Source of the DNA: Marinomonas aquiplantarum
Lineage (GTDB): Bacteria; Pseudomonadota; Gammaproteobacteria; Pseudomonadales; Marinomonadaceae
Length of the DNA: 64,000 bases
NCBI RefSeq assembly: GCF_003314975.1
Contig: NZ_QNRF01000001.1
Span: forward strand, 620,001-684,000
Direction of reading: 5' to 3'
Part shown: positions 44,177 to 53,169 of the stretch, in pieces
How the letters are laid out: each line of letters begins with the position of its first letter
Numbering within the stretch: position 1 is the stretch's first letter
Notes under the pieces: model-generated
Seen by the model: the letters and a program-made list of their open reading frames with translations, nothing else
Told to the model about the DNA's origin: nothing
Databases searched by the model: none
Position numbers and translations under genes: made by a program

Positions 44177-45271
44177 ATGGCTGATGTTAAGTTAACCCAT
44201 GTAAAGAAAATTTATTCAAATAAAGTTGAAGTCCTAAAAGACATCAACTTGGACATCAAGCAAGGTGAGTTCATTGTGTTTGTTGGTCCATCAGGCTGTG
44301 GTAAGTCTACCCTATTGCGCATGATCTCTGGTCTGGAAGATATTTCGGCTGGTACGTTGGAGATCGACGGTCAGGTAGTGAACGACATTCCACCTGCTTT
44401 GCGTGGCATTGCCATGGTATTCCAGAGCTACGCTTTGTACCCGCACATGACAGTGTATGACAACATGGCATTCAGCTTGCAAATTGCTAAAACCAGCAAG
44501 GAAGACATTGACCAGCAAGTACGTAAAGCTGCTGATATGTTGCAATTGACCCCTTACCTTGACCGTTTGCCAAAAGCTTTATCAGGTGGCCAACGTCAGC
44601 GTGTGGCCATTGGTCGTGCGATTGTTCGTCGTCCAAAAGTGTTCTTGTTTGACGAACCTTTGTCTAACTTGGATGCAGCACTTCGTGTCGCAACACGTAT
44701 GGAAATTGCCAACCTGAAAGAAAGCATGCCGGATTCCACCATGATCTATGTTACCCACGATCAGGTAGAAGCCATGACATTGGCAGATCGAATCGTGCTG
44801 TTGTCAGCCGGTAATATCGAGCAAGTCGGCTCACCGCTTGAGCTTTATGAACACCCTGCAAATGTTTTTGTAGCGAAATTTATCGGTTCTCCGGCAATGA
44901 ATATTTTGCCGTGTCGAATCGAAAAAACGGGCGAGCAAACCGAAGTGTCTTTGTCGGCGAAAATGTCAGTGACTGCGCCAATTACCACTGACGCAAGCGA
45001 GCAATCCAAAGCGGCGTTCTTTGGTATTCGTCCTGAAGATCTGAGTGTGGTGGCGAGCGAAGAAGAAGGCATCTTGTCTGGGACAGTGTCTTTTATCGAA
45101 TCTCTTGGTGAAGCGACCCTATTGTACGTGCAGGTGCCAGGTTGTGAAGACATGGTGATTGCGAAAGAGTCGGGTACTTTGAGTATCCAACGTGGTGAAC
45201 AGGTTCATTTGTCGACTTCACCAGAGAAAATGCATTTATTTGACGATAACGAACTGTCTTATCGTCGTTAA
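44177..45271 (+). CDS. aglK: Alpha-glucoside ABC transporter ATP-binding protein (AglK)
   Basis: A 364-residue MalK-family ATPase. Walker A GPSGCGKST, VFQSYALYPHMTVYDNM, signature LSGGQRQRVAIGRAIVRRP, FLFDEPLSNLDAALR and VTHDQVEAM are intact. A C-terminal TOBE region starts near residue 240 (FIGSPAMNILPCRIE). It powers AglFG. A second MalK-type gene (gtsD) lies in the same cluster. The gene is followed by a hairpin before aglA. Confidence 0.93.
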   Translation: MADVKLTHVKKIYSNKVEVLKDINLDIKQGEFIVFVGPSGCGKSTLLRMISGLEDISAGTLEIDGQVVNDIPPALRGIAMVFQSYALYPHMTVYDNMAFSLQIAKTSKEDIDQQVRKAADMLQLTPYLDRLPKALSGGQRQRVAIGRAIVRRPKVFLFDEPLSNLDAALRVATRMEIANLKESMPDSTMIYVTHDQVEAMTLADRIVLLSAGNIEQVGSPLELYEHPANVFVAKFIGSPAMNILPCRIEKTGEQTEVSLSAKMSVTAPITTDASEQSKAAFFGIRPEDLSVVASEEEGILSGTVSFIESLGEATLLYVQVPGCEDMVIAKESGTLSIQRGEQVHLSTSPEKMHLFDDNELSYRR

Positions 45272-45292
45272 TTTTATAGGTCTTATTGTTGA

Positions 45293-45326
45293 TTGGGATA
45301 AGGCGCTGCCTTATCCCAAATTTTTT
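45293..45326 (+). terminator. Terminator-like hairpin between aglK and aglA
   Basis: Perfect 12-bp arms TTGGGATAAGGC/GCCTTATCCCAA with a 3-nt loop, then six T (45321-45326). It lies 17 bp before the aglA start, so aglA transcription may depend on readthrough or its own promoter. Confidence 0.88.
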
Positions 45327-45343
45327 GTTTTTGGAGAGTCAGT

Positions 45344-46963
45344 ATGACAACCAACTTGAACTGGTGGAAAGGCGGGATTATTTATCAAATTTACCCGCGT
45401 AGTTTTATGGATGCGAATGGCGACGGTGTAGGCGACTTGGTGGGTATCACTAGCAAGTTAGACTATGTTGCTTCGTTGGGTGTGGATGCCATTTGGTTAT
45501 CGCCTATCTTTACTTCACCAATGAAAGATTTTGGTTACGACGTATCGGATTACTGTGACATTGATCCTATGTTTGGTAGCTTGGACGATTTCAAAAAACT
45601 AGTGAATCGTGCTCACGATCTGGGTTTGAAAGTCATGATTGATCAGGTGATCAGCCATTCGTCTGACGTGCACCCTTGGTTTGAAGAAAGCCGTCAAGAT
45701 AAGACCAACCCGAAAGCGGATTGGTACGTTTGGGCCGATCCTAAGCCAGACGGTTCACCACCAAATAACTGGTTGTCGATTTTTGGTGGCAGTGCTTGGA
45801 AATGGGACAGTCGTCGTTTGCAATACTATTTGCACAACTTCCTAGAGTCTCAACCTGACATGAACTTCCACAATCCAGAAGTACGCAAGGCGCATTTGGA
45901 TAACATGCGTTTCTGGTTAGAGTTGGGTGTCGATGGTTTCCGTCTGGATACAGTAAACTTCTACTTCCACAGTGAAGGTCTAGAAGATAACCCACCCGTA
46001 CCGCCAGGTGAGCCAAAAACCAAAGGTGCACCAGAGGACAACCCTTACACTTACCAGCGTCATGTGTATGACTTGAGCCGTCCAGAAAACTTGGCATTCT
46101 TAAAAGAGTTGCGCGCTCTGATGGACGAGTTCCCAGGCAGTACGACTGTGGGTGAAATCGGTGACGATTTCCCTCTAAATCGCATGGCTGAGTACACGTC
46201 AGGTGGCGATAAACTGCACATGGCGTACACGTTTGATTTATTGAACAAGCCACACTCACCAGCTTATATCCGCGATGTACTAAAAAACATGCAAGATATT
46301 GTTGGCGATGGTTGGCCATGTTGGGCTGTGTCAAATCATGATGTGGTGCGTGCCCGTACTCGTTGGGGCGCAGATGAAGATGGTGAAGCTTACCCATTGA
46401 TCACTACGGCCTTGATTGCCTCTATTCGTGGTAGCGTGTGTCTATATCAAGGGGAAGAGCTTGGTTTGCCTGAGGCGGATGTGCCTTACGATCGTATCCA
46501 AGACCCTTATGGTTTTCCTCTATGGCCCGTTTTTAAAGGCCGTGATGGTTGCCGTACGCCTATGGTGTGGGAAAACAAAGCTCAGGGTGGTTTCTCTACA
46601 ATCGAGCCTTGGCTGCCAGTGGACAAAGACCATCTGCCATTAAGTGTGGCGGAGCAAGAAGCTAAGTCGAACTCTCTATTGCATAAAACCCGTCAGTTCA
46701 TCAAATGGCGTCAACAGCAACCTGCTTTGGTAAACGGTGAGTTAACGCAAATCGACGTTGCTAATGGTGAGTTGATTGCGTTTGTTCGTGATTACCAAGG
46801 GGAATCTTTACTTGTGGTATTGAACATGACAGGTGAAGAGCAAGTTGCCAACTTGAGTTCTGGTGACATTGAGCTTCTTGAGGGTCACGGTTTCCAATGC
46901 CAGTTGTCGGGTCAAACTTTGACCTTACCTGCTTATCAAGCTTGCTACGCGCGTCTGCGTTAA
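45344..46963 (+). CDS. aglA: GH13 alpha-glucosidase (AglA, HaG-like)
   Basis: A cytoplasmic glucosidase of 539 residues, with no signal peptide. It resembles Halomonas sp. H11 HaG very closely. The catalytic nucleophile Asp202 (GFRLDTVNFY), acid/base Glu271 (VGEIGDD) and stabiliser Asp333 (SNHDVV) fall at the HaG positions. Conserved region I is DQVISHSSD. HaG-type enzymes split small alpha-glucosides such as maltose and sucrose and can transglucosylate. Its place behind AglEFGK, with a fructokinase nearby, supports intracellular sucrose or maltose use. Confidence 0.94.
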   Translation: MTTNLNWWKGGIIYQIYPRSFMDANGDGVGDLVGITSKLDYVASLGVDAIWLSPIFTSPMKDFGYDVSDYCDIDPMFGSLDDFKKLVNRAHDLGLKVMIDQVISHSSDVHPWFEESRQDKTNPKADWYVWADPKPDGSPPNNWLSIFGGSAWKWDSRRLQYYLHNFLESQPDMNFHNPEVRKAHLDNMRFWLELGVDGFRLDTVNFYFHSEGLEDNPPVPPGEPKTKGAPEDNPYTYQRHVYDLSRPENLAFLKELRALMDEFPGSTTVGEIGDDFPLNRMAEYTSGGDKLHMAYTFDLLNKPHSPAYIRDVLKNMQDIVGDGWPCWAVSNHDVVRARTRWGADEDGEAYPLITTALIASIRGSVCLYQGEELGLPEADVPYDRIQDPYGFPLWPVFKGRDGCRTPMVWENKAQGGFSTIEPWLPVDKDHLPLSVAEQEAKSNSLLHKTRQFIKWRQQQPALVNGELTQIDVANGELIAFVRDYQGESLLVVLNMTGEEQVANLSSGDIELLEGHGFQCQLSGQTLTLPAYQACYARLR

Positions 46964-47110
46964 GAAAAATTCACGAAAGCCGCATCAAGTCCTTAAAGTG
47001 AATGTGGCTATTCGTACTTTTCAGAAAGCTTGATAGAATGTTTGAGTCTTATCCAGAGTGTCAAATGGACTATTGGGTGGGTAAGACTCTTAATTCTAGT
47101 GAGTGCTTGT

Positions 47111-48169
47111 ATGAAAAAAAGTATAAAAAAGCTGACCTTAAAAGACGTTGCAGAACGTTTAGAGGTATCAACGGCAACCATATCCAATGCCTTTAATCGC
47201 CCCGATCAACTGTCAGCCAGTTTGCGCGAAAATATTCTTAGTGAATGTGAAAAAATGGGCTATTTTGGTCCAAATGCCGCTGCACGAAGTTTACGAACTG
47301 GACGTACAGGGATTGTCGGCATCGTATTGTCGGATGATTTGAGTTACAGCTTAACTGACCCGGTTGCGAATCAGTTCCTGAAAGGCATGGCAGAGGTGTT
47401 TGAGGCCAATGAATATAACATGCTGTTGTTGTCTTCAGATGAAGTGGAACAGGATGCTCAAAGTCGCATGCAATCTTCGATGGTGGACGGTTTTATTGTA
47501 TACGGCCATAAACCTCAACAGTGTATTAATGCGCCTTGGTTAATGCCGAACAAAAATATCATTACCGTTGACAGTTTTATCCCCGGTACGACCTCGGTGA
47601 ACGTGGAAAATCACAGTGGTGCTTATACCATTGCGAAACATGCTTTGCAGCATAATCCTGAAACTGTGGCTATTCTGGGGTTGAGTCTATTGGATACTGA
47701 CAGGGTTTGTCGGATTCGTGAGGACGAGTTGTTTGATCGTGCTGCTTCTATTTCGATTCAGCGATTGTATGGTTATTTTGAAGCGTTAAAAGAACATCAA
47801 ATTACAGTGCCATCTGAGTGCATTTGGAACATTCCTGAGAACAATCATAAATTGGCTTATCAAGCGGCTCGTGAAGCGCTTACTATGGCCAGTCGTCCTA
47901 AGTTATTGCTTTGTATGAGTGATTGCATTGCCATTGCGGCGGTTCAAGCGGCATTGCAATTGGGTATTCGCGTGCCTGAAGACCTACAAGTAGTGGGCTT
48001 TGATGGTATTGCTGAAAGTGAGAATTTTCATCCATCCATTACGACGATTCACCAGCAAACCGTGGAGAAAGGTCGAGTCGCCGCGGAAGTTTTCTTAGGT
48101 CTACGTGAGGCCAAAGACGTGGTACTGGAAACCGAGTTAGTGATTCGCGAGAGCTGTCCAGCCCTGTAA
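47111..48169 (+). CDS. LacI-family regulator of the agl cluster
   Basis: A 352-residue LacI-type repressor from the ATG at 47111; the longer frame from 47030 has an implausible N-terminus. The DNA-binding domain (LTLKDVAERLEVSTATISNAFNRPDQLSASLRENILSECEKMGYFGPNAAARSLRTGRTG) is canonical, followed by a periplasmic-binding-protein-like sugar domain ending QVVGFDGIAESENFHPSITTIHQ. Its position at the end of aglEFGKA suggests it represses this operon and possibly the fructokinase gene. The inducer is presumably the imported sugar. Confidence 0.88.
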   Translation: MKKSIKKLTLKDVAERLEVSTATISNAFNRPDQLSASLRENILSECEKMGYFGPNAAARSLRTGRTGIVGIVLSDDLSYSLTDPVANQFLKGMAEVFEANEYNMLLLSSDEVEQDAQSRMQSSMVDGFIVYGHKPQQCINAPWLMPNKNIITVDSFIPGTTSVNVENHSGAYTIAKHALQHNPETVAILGLSLLDTDRVCRIREDELFDRAASISIQRLYGYFEALKEHQITVPSECIWNIPENNHKLAYQAAREALTMASRPKLLLCMSDCIAIAAVQAALQLGIRVPEDLQVVGFDGIAESENFHPSITTIHQQTVEKGRVAAEVFLGLREAKDVVLETELVIRESCPAL

Positions 48170-48175
48170 GGGCTG
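48159..48175. terminator. Short hairpin between convergent lacI-type and exonuclease genes
   Basis: 6-bp perfect arms CAGCCC/GGGCTG with loop TGTAA. It spans the lacI-type stop. No good U-tract; weak. Confidence 0.4.
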
Positions 48176-48886
48176 TTAAAGCCAATAATCGCTAATGTCG
48201 GCCTCTAGGTTCATGTGATAGGCAATTTGAGCCTGTAGTAACTCAGCAGATGACAGCGCGTCCGTCAGAGCATGGTGCGCTTTATACCTAGGCAAATGAT
48301 AGCGTTGTCGACAAGCATCTAAACGTAATGATGTTGGCTTGCCAAAGCGTTTCCACCAAGGTTTATGTTGTACCTGCCGCTCGATGTCCATGGTGTCTAA
48401 TACGGGAAAATATAATGGGTAGCCGTAGCGTTTAAGCGAAGCTTCTAGTAAGAACTGACGCTCAATCGAGACACAATGTACGACAACGACTTGTTGAATT
48501 AGAGCGTCCAAAATCTCATCCAAAATACTGTCCAATCTTGGCGCTTCCGCCAATTCAGCGTGAGTAATTTCATGAATGGTAACGGATTCGGCATGTAAAT
48601 CACGCTTGGGTTTGGCCATCCAATAACGTGCGCCCTGACAACGAATAGCATTATGGGTCATGGGGATTAACCCCAAACTGATGATCTCATCGGTTTTTGG
48701 GTCTAACCCTGTGGTTTCCAGATCCAGTGCGAGCAAGGGTGTGTCTTTAAGTGGTGTTGTGCTCTTGATCATCCCTGCTTGATAGTAACGTTTTAAAGCG
48801 CCTTCTGGTGCTTCCTCAGCCCATTGTTCAAAGTTAGCTTGCCAATCTTGGAAGGAAACGTCTTTATTTAACTCAATGTTAGTCAT
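48176..48886 (-). CDS. DEDDh-family 3'-5' exonuclease (DNA polymerase III epsilon-like)
   Basis: A 236-residue exonuclease domain protein. The metal-binding acidic residues appear as ALDLETTGL (DxE) and HHALTDALSSAELL (H and D, about residues 203-208); the middle motif is HCVSIERQFL. The N-terminal stretch of about 45 residues precedes the fold. It is probably a repair or proofreading nuclease like PolC/RNase T relatives, with unknown partners. It follows the DUF294 protein by 3 bp on the same strand, indicating co-expression. Confidence 0.86.
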   Translation of the reverse strand: MTNIELNKDVSFQDWQANFEQWAEEAPEGALKRYYQAGMIKSTTPLKDTPLLALDLETTGLDPKTDEIISLGLIPMTHNAIRCQGARYWMAKPKRDLHAESVTIHEITHAELAEAPRLDSILDEILDALIQQVVVVHCVSIERQFLLEASLKRYGYPLYFPVLDTMDIERQVQHKPWWKRFGKPTSLRLDACRQRYHLPRYKAHHALTDALSSAELLQAQIAYHMNLEADISDYWL

Positions 48887-48889
48887 AAT

Positions 48890-50746
48890 TTAACTGCGTT
48901 TACCGGCATAGCGGAATTTGATGAACTCTTGTTGACGCGACACTATGTCAAAAGCATCCCTGAGGTGGCGCTTTTCGAAAGAGGATAAGTTAGCTGGGTT
49001 CACATGATTATTGGGTGTTTCGCCAGCATCAATTTGGTCTTTCTGGTGACGAATACGCACCATACCAATCATTTCTAAGGCGAGAGCCAAATCTTTTGCG
49101 CGTCCATCAGGAAGAAGCCCTTCCGCTTCGATGTCTTCAAGTCGTTCTAAGGTATTGAGCTTATCACTGCCAATCGCCAAGGCATGCACTCGTACTATGT
49201 CGATAATTGGCGCAATGCCTCTTTCTTTCAAGTTAAAGGTGCGTGATTGTTTGCCTTCACCATCCAAGACAAACTGCCGGAAGAAGCCTAATGGCGGCTT
49301 TCTTTGGTTTGCGTTGCGGGCCATAAAGGTCAAGAAGCCCGAATGTGCTTTGGCTTCTGCGCGAATGTGACGATTGAGTTTGGTGGCTAGGGTTTTGTCC
49401 CCATAAATACCGCGTAAATCGAAGAAGATAGACAAACGCAGTAATGCTTCTGCTTTGGGCTCACGTATCCAATCCGTAAAGTACTGTTTCCATACAGAAA
49501 TCGGCTGACGCCAGCGAGGGTTTGACGCCATAATGTCGCCGCTGCATAAATCATAGCCACATTTATCCAGATTTTGACACACCCATTCACTGAGTTTCTC
49601 GAAATACTCACCGTGAAGGCTTTCATCGTACTTATCGCTGAGAATCAAAGCATTATCTTGGTCCGTCTTTATGATTTGTTCTTCGCGAGCCTGTGATCCT
49701 AGGGCGACAAAGCAATAGGGCACGGGAGCTTTACCAAATTGATCTTCGGCCAATTGTAATAAACGCTTCACAAAAGCTGTTCCGATGTGTGACATGGCAT
49801 TGCCTATCATCTGTGTATTGGCATCTGCGACGACTAATTGAGTGAAGGTATGCGTCATCTTACGGCTAATGGCTTGTAAACCTTCTATGTTGGATTGTTT
49901 GAAGATGTCGCTGATTAAATACACACTGCCGTGACTTTCTTTTTGGACAATGTCACCTGTACTAACCACCCCAATGGGACGATTGTCTTTAATAACAGGT
50001 AAATGGTGAACATTACGTTCCATCATTTTGAGTACGGCTTCAGAAGCGTAGTCACGACTGTCCATGACGATAGGATCAGGTGTCATAATGTCTGAAATGG
50101 GGGTGTCAAAAGGAAGCCCTTTGGCTAAGGCTCTAGTACGAAGATCTCGATCGGTGACAATGCCAATTAACTCATCCTGTTCGGTTATTAACAAACTGGA
50201 AACACGCTTGTCGGTCATGATTTGCGCGGCAGTGAGGATGTCTGAATCGGCTGTTGTGCTAACTGGCTGGCGTCTTAATAAGCTCATGACAGGACAAGTC
50301 ATTAAAGAGACATCGGAGCTTTGCGAGTCCATGGCAAGACGCAGACGAACTTCTCGCGCGAGTTCGAAGAAGTCAGAGAAGGTATCGTTTTCTTCGTACA
50401 GCTTGAGAAACCAACGAGCAGGAATACGGTACAACAAGCTGTCTTCAATGGCTCGCATGGATTGTGAGGATTTGCCGCCGCGTAACAAAGAAGCATAACC
50501 AAACAATTCACCTTCGTTCATACGACGAATGAGTTTGTCTTTTCTGCTCAAGGCTTCAATGGCGCCGCTACGAATAAAAAACAAGGTGTTGTTGAGTGTG
50601 CCAGGGGAAATAACCCATTCGCCTGCACGAACGTATTGGATTTCGATTTCCTTTGTCATCTCACTCAGCAGGGCTTCTTCTGCAATATCATTGAAGGGCG
50701 CGTGCTGACAAATGGCTTCCAAAATTTCAGTTAACTCAACGTCCAT
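48890..50746 (-). CDS. cNMP-binding, CBS and nucleotidyltransferase (DUF294) signalling protein
   Basis: A 618-residue multidomain protein from the ATG at 50746, which follows AAAAGG; the frame to 50815 is rejected because it would overlap the upstream gene. An N-terminal cyclic-nucleotide-binding fold (about 10-120) is followed by two CBS domains (about 150-270; IVTDRDLRTRALAKGLPFDTPISDIMTPDPIVM). A GlnD-like nucleotidyltransferase core has GSQAREEQ and TDQDNAL with its catalytic Asp pair, and DUF294_C ends the protein. It should integrate a nucleotide signal with transferase activity; no target is known. It is 11 bp after the GDT1-type gene. Confidence 0.87.
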   Translation of the reverse strand: MDVELTEILEAICQHAPFNDIAEEALLSEMTKEIEIQYVRAGEWVISPGTLNNTLFFIRSGAIEALSRKDKLIRRMNEGELFGYASLLRGGKSSQSMRAIEDSLLYRIPARWFLKLYEENDTFSDFFELAREVRLRLAMDSQSSDVSLMTCPVMSLLRRQPVSTTADSDILTAAQIMTDKRVSSLLITEQDELIGIVTDRDLRTRALAKGLPFDTPISDIMTPDPIVMDSRDYASEAVLKMMERNVHHLPVIKDNRPIGVVSTGDIVQKESHGSVYLISDIFKQSNIEGLQAISRKMTHTFTQLVVADANTQMIGNAMSHIGTAFVKRLLQLAEDQFGKAPVPYCFVALGSQAREEQIIKTDQDNALILSDKYDESLHGEYFEKLSEWVCQNLDKCGYDLCSGDIMASNPRWRQPISVWKQYFTDWIREPKAEALLRLSIFFDLRGIYGDKTLATKLNRHIRAEAKAHSGFLTFMARNANQRKPPLGFFRQFVLDGEGKQSRTFNLKERGIAPIIDIVRVHALAIGSDKLNTLERLEDIEAEGLLPDGRAKDLALALEMIGMVRIRHQKDQIDAGETPNNHVNPANLSSFEKRHLRDAFDIVSRQQEFIKFRYAGKRS

Positions 50747-50757
50747 AACTAGGCCTT

Positions 50758-51324
50758 TTAAGTGAGTTGCGGAGTCACAATGGTAATGATGCCGATGATG
50801 ATAAAGAGTATACAAGCCAGTTTCCGTGTGCAGTTGGCGTCGACTTTATCCATTAACCAGCGCCCAGCAAAAACGACTGGCACATTGGCCATCATCATTC
50901 CTAAGGTAGAGCCTATCAAGACCGCCCATACACTGCCATAGTGAGCGCCTAATAAAACCGTGGCGATTTGTGTTTTATCGCCAATTTCAGCCAGAAAAAA
51001 CAGCATAAAAGTAGCGCAGAAAGCCCCGTATTTTAATAATTGATTGTCCTCGCTATCGTCTTTGTCTGGGATTAACAGCCAAAAACCCACCGCGATAAAG
51101 CTGAATCCCACAATCCAGCTAGCGAAATAGGTTGGAATCCAGGCGGCAATGGTTGAACCAAACCACGCCGACACTGCGTGATTCAATAACGTGGCAATGA
51201 GAATGCCGAGTACAATTGGAGTTTTTGAGGCAAATCGTGTTGCTAGAAAGAGTGCCAATAACTGGGTTTTATCACCCATTTCAGCTAAGGCAACGGTTGA
51301 AGTAGAAGTAAACAGCGCTTCCAT
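50758..51324 (-). CDS. TMEM165/GDT1 (UPF0016) family manganese exporter
   Basis: A 188-residue membrane protein with six to seven helices and the two family motifs ExGD(K/R)(S/T): EMGDKTQ at about residues 15-21 and EIGDKTQ at about 112-118. Bacterial members such as Vibrio MneA export Mn2+ and belong to a cation-transport superfamily. The yybP-ykoY riboswitch directly upstream strongly supports the manganese role. It heads an apparent operon with the cNMP/CBS/nucleotidyltransferase protein and the exonuclease, an unexplained combination. Confidence 0.93.
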   Translation of the reverse strand: MEALFTSTSTVALAEMGDKTQLLALFLATRFASKTPIVLGILIATLLNHAVSAWFGSTIAAWIPTYFASWIVGFSFIAVGFWLLIPDKDDSEDNQLLKYGAFCATFMLFFLAEIGDKTQIATVLLGAHYGSVWAVLIGSTLGMMMANVPVVFAGRWLMDKVDANCTRKLACILFIIIGIITIVTPQLT

Positions 51325-51339
51325 TTTGAGATGTTCCTA

Positions 51340-51512
51340 GGTGGGCGATAATACAAAAGACAAACAACTTGAGCCCACCTGAGTCAAGTTCTTGTCTTAA
51401 GTCTCATCAATCCTGCGAATGGCGTCAGGACTTCTTTGCCATGAGCATGTGGCTCAATTATGTTGACAAAGAATCTTTGCAAATAGCAAAGAAGATTACT
51501 CCCCTAAGATGA
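51340..51512 (-). ncRNA. yybP-ykoY manganese riboswitch
   Basis: In the leader of the manganese-exporter gene, read on the minus strand. The hallmark GGGGAGTA (complement of 51497-51504) opens it. A hairpin TCTTTGC/GCAAAGA follows, then GTCAACATAA and hairpin TGAGC/GCTCA, and a CTTGACTCAGG element nearer the start. This is the known yybP-ykoY plan (GGGGAGUA, then the UCAACAUA segment). Mn2+ binding should turn on expression. Exact edges are approximate. Confidence 0.85.
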
Positions 51513-51546
51513 GGTGATGATAGTGTATTTTACGTACTGAAACAAG

Positions 51547-51568
51547 AAGGGCGGCCGAAGCCGCCCTT
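51547..51568 (-). terminator. Hairpin downstream of the BCCT gene
   Basis: Perfect 9-bp arms AAGGGCGGC/GCCGCCCTT closed by a UUCG-type tetraloop on the minus strand, unusually stable. The U-tract is weak. Confidence 0.7.
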
Positions 51569-51585
51569 GGTATATCTGTTAAGTT

Positions 51586-53169
51586 TTACTTATACAGATG
51601 CATGTCACTGCTTAAGCCTTTCCACAAACTGACACACATAACCAGCATCAATAGGGTGAAAGGCAAGCCAATGGTGATCGCAGCGGCTTGAATTGCGCCC
51701 AGCGCTTCAGAGCCACCACCGACTAGTAAGGCAATCGCAATGATGCCTTCCAATACTGCCCAGAACACACGTTGGATCATAGGTGCATCGGTTTTACCGC
51801 CCGCAGTAATACCATCAATAACCAAAGAGCCTGAGTCAGAAGAGGTGACAAAGAATACCAAGACAAGAATGATGCCTACGAAAGAAGTGATCGCCGTTAG
51901 TGGTAAGTGTTCAAACATTTGGAACATAGCCAAAGAAGAATCACTGATACCGTTTGCCAATTCGCCAACACCGTTTTGAACTTGTTCTAGTGCTGATCCA
52001 CCGAACACAGACATCCACACAAGTGTCACCAAAGTTGGTACAAGTAATACGGCGATAATGAATTCACGTACAGTACGGCCGCGAGAAACGCGTGCAATAA
52101 ACATCCCGACGAAAGGTGACCAGGAAATCCACCACGCCCAGTAGAATACAGTCCAGCCATGGTAGAAGGTTTCATCTTCACGGCCAATCCAGTTACTTAG
52201 AGGGATAATGTGTTCAACATAGTTCAGTAAGAATGATCCCATCGCGGCAAAGATGGCACCAGTATGGCCAACAATTACGATGAAGATTGCCAATGCTGCA
52301 GCAATGATCATGTTGACATTAGAAAGTAGCTTCACACCACCTTCCAGACCACGAGCTACGGATACGATGGCAACCGCTGTCACACCACAGATAACGAAAA
52401 TTTGTGTGGTGAGGGTGTTTGGAATATCGAACAAGAAGTTCAAACCACTCGTGGCTTGCTGCGCACCAAAACCAAGAGACGTTGCCAAACCAAAGATGGT
52501 GGCAATGACAGAAATGATGTCAATGAAATGACCAATAGCGCCCCATACTTTTTCACCAAATAGTGGGTAAAAAGCAGAGCGGATCGTTAGCGGTAACCCT
52601 TTGTTGTAAGCAAAGAAAGCCAATGAAAGTGCGACAACTGCGTAAATGGCCCAAGGGTGAAGACCCCAGTGGAACATAGTGGCGCCCATGGCTAGATCTT
52701 TTGCTTCAGGTGTGTTTTTCATGACTTCGAACGGTGTACCGTACCAGCCTGTGTAGTACGCAACAGGTTCTGCCACACTCCAGAACATCAGACCAATACC
52801 CATACCAGCAGCGAACAGCATGGAGAACCAAGTGATGGTCGAGTGTTCTGCTTTCGCTTCAGTACCACCAAGACGGATACGACCAAAAGGCAACAGAATC
52901 AAAGCCAAACAAAATAGAACAAAGATGTTACCAGCGACCATGAAGAACCAATCGAAGTTATTTATCGACCAGCTTTTGGCACCGGAAAGAACAGCGCTTG
53001 CATCGGCAGGAAATAAGATACTACCAAGAATGAAGGCCAAGATGATCAAGGCACTGGTGGTGAACACTGGGTTTAGGACGTCCAAACCAAGAAATTGGAT
53101 ATTGTCCTGTCCAACCTTGTAAGACGTGTTGTACTCCGCCCGACCACTGTCAGGTGCTTTATTACTCAT
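51586..53169 (-). CDS. BCCT-family transporter (betaine-type)
   Basis: A 527-residue, 12-helix carrier for quaternary ammonium or sulfonium osmolytes. The family signature WAWWISWSPFVGMFIARVSRGRTVREF is intact. The TM3 motif reads GMGIGLMFWSVAEP. Choline carriers such as E. coli BetT have Asp where this has the second Gly of GMGIG, and betaine carriers such as BetP have Gly, so a sodium-coupled betaine-type carrier is favoured by inference. A long osmosensing C-terminal tail is absent. It is consistent with a marine lifestyle, though DMSP is another possible substrate. Confidence 0.9.
   Translation of the reverse strand: MSNKAPDSGRAEYNTSYKVGQDNIQFLGLDVLNPVFTTSALIILAFILGSILFPADASAVLSGAKSWSINNFDWFFMVAGNIFVLFCLALILLPFGRIRLGGTEAKAEHSTITWFSMLFAAGMGIGLMFWSVAEPVAYYTGWYGTPFEVMKNTPEAKDLAMGATMFHWGLHPWAIYAVVALSLAFFAYNKGLPLTIRSAFYPLFGEKVWGAIGHFIDIISVIATIFGLATSLGFGAQQATSGLNFLFDIPNTLTTQIFVICGVTAVAIVSVARGLEGGVKLLSNVNMIIAAALAIFIVIVGHTGAIFAAMGSFLLNYVEHIIPLSNWIGREDETFYHGWTVFYWAWWISWSPFVGMFIARVSRGRTVREFIIAVLLVPTLVTLVWMSVFGGSALEQVQNGVGELANGISDSSLAMFQMFEHLPLTAITSFVGIILVLVFFVTSSDSGSLVIDGITAGGKTDAPMIQRVFWAVLEGIIAIALLVGGGSEALGAIQAAAITIGLPFTLLMLVMCVSLWKGLSSDMHLYK

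Noticed and set aside
45741-46397. Long antisense frame inside aglA
   Set aside because: A shadow of a strongly conserved GH13 gene; no start signal or family features.
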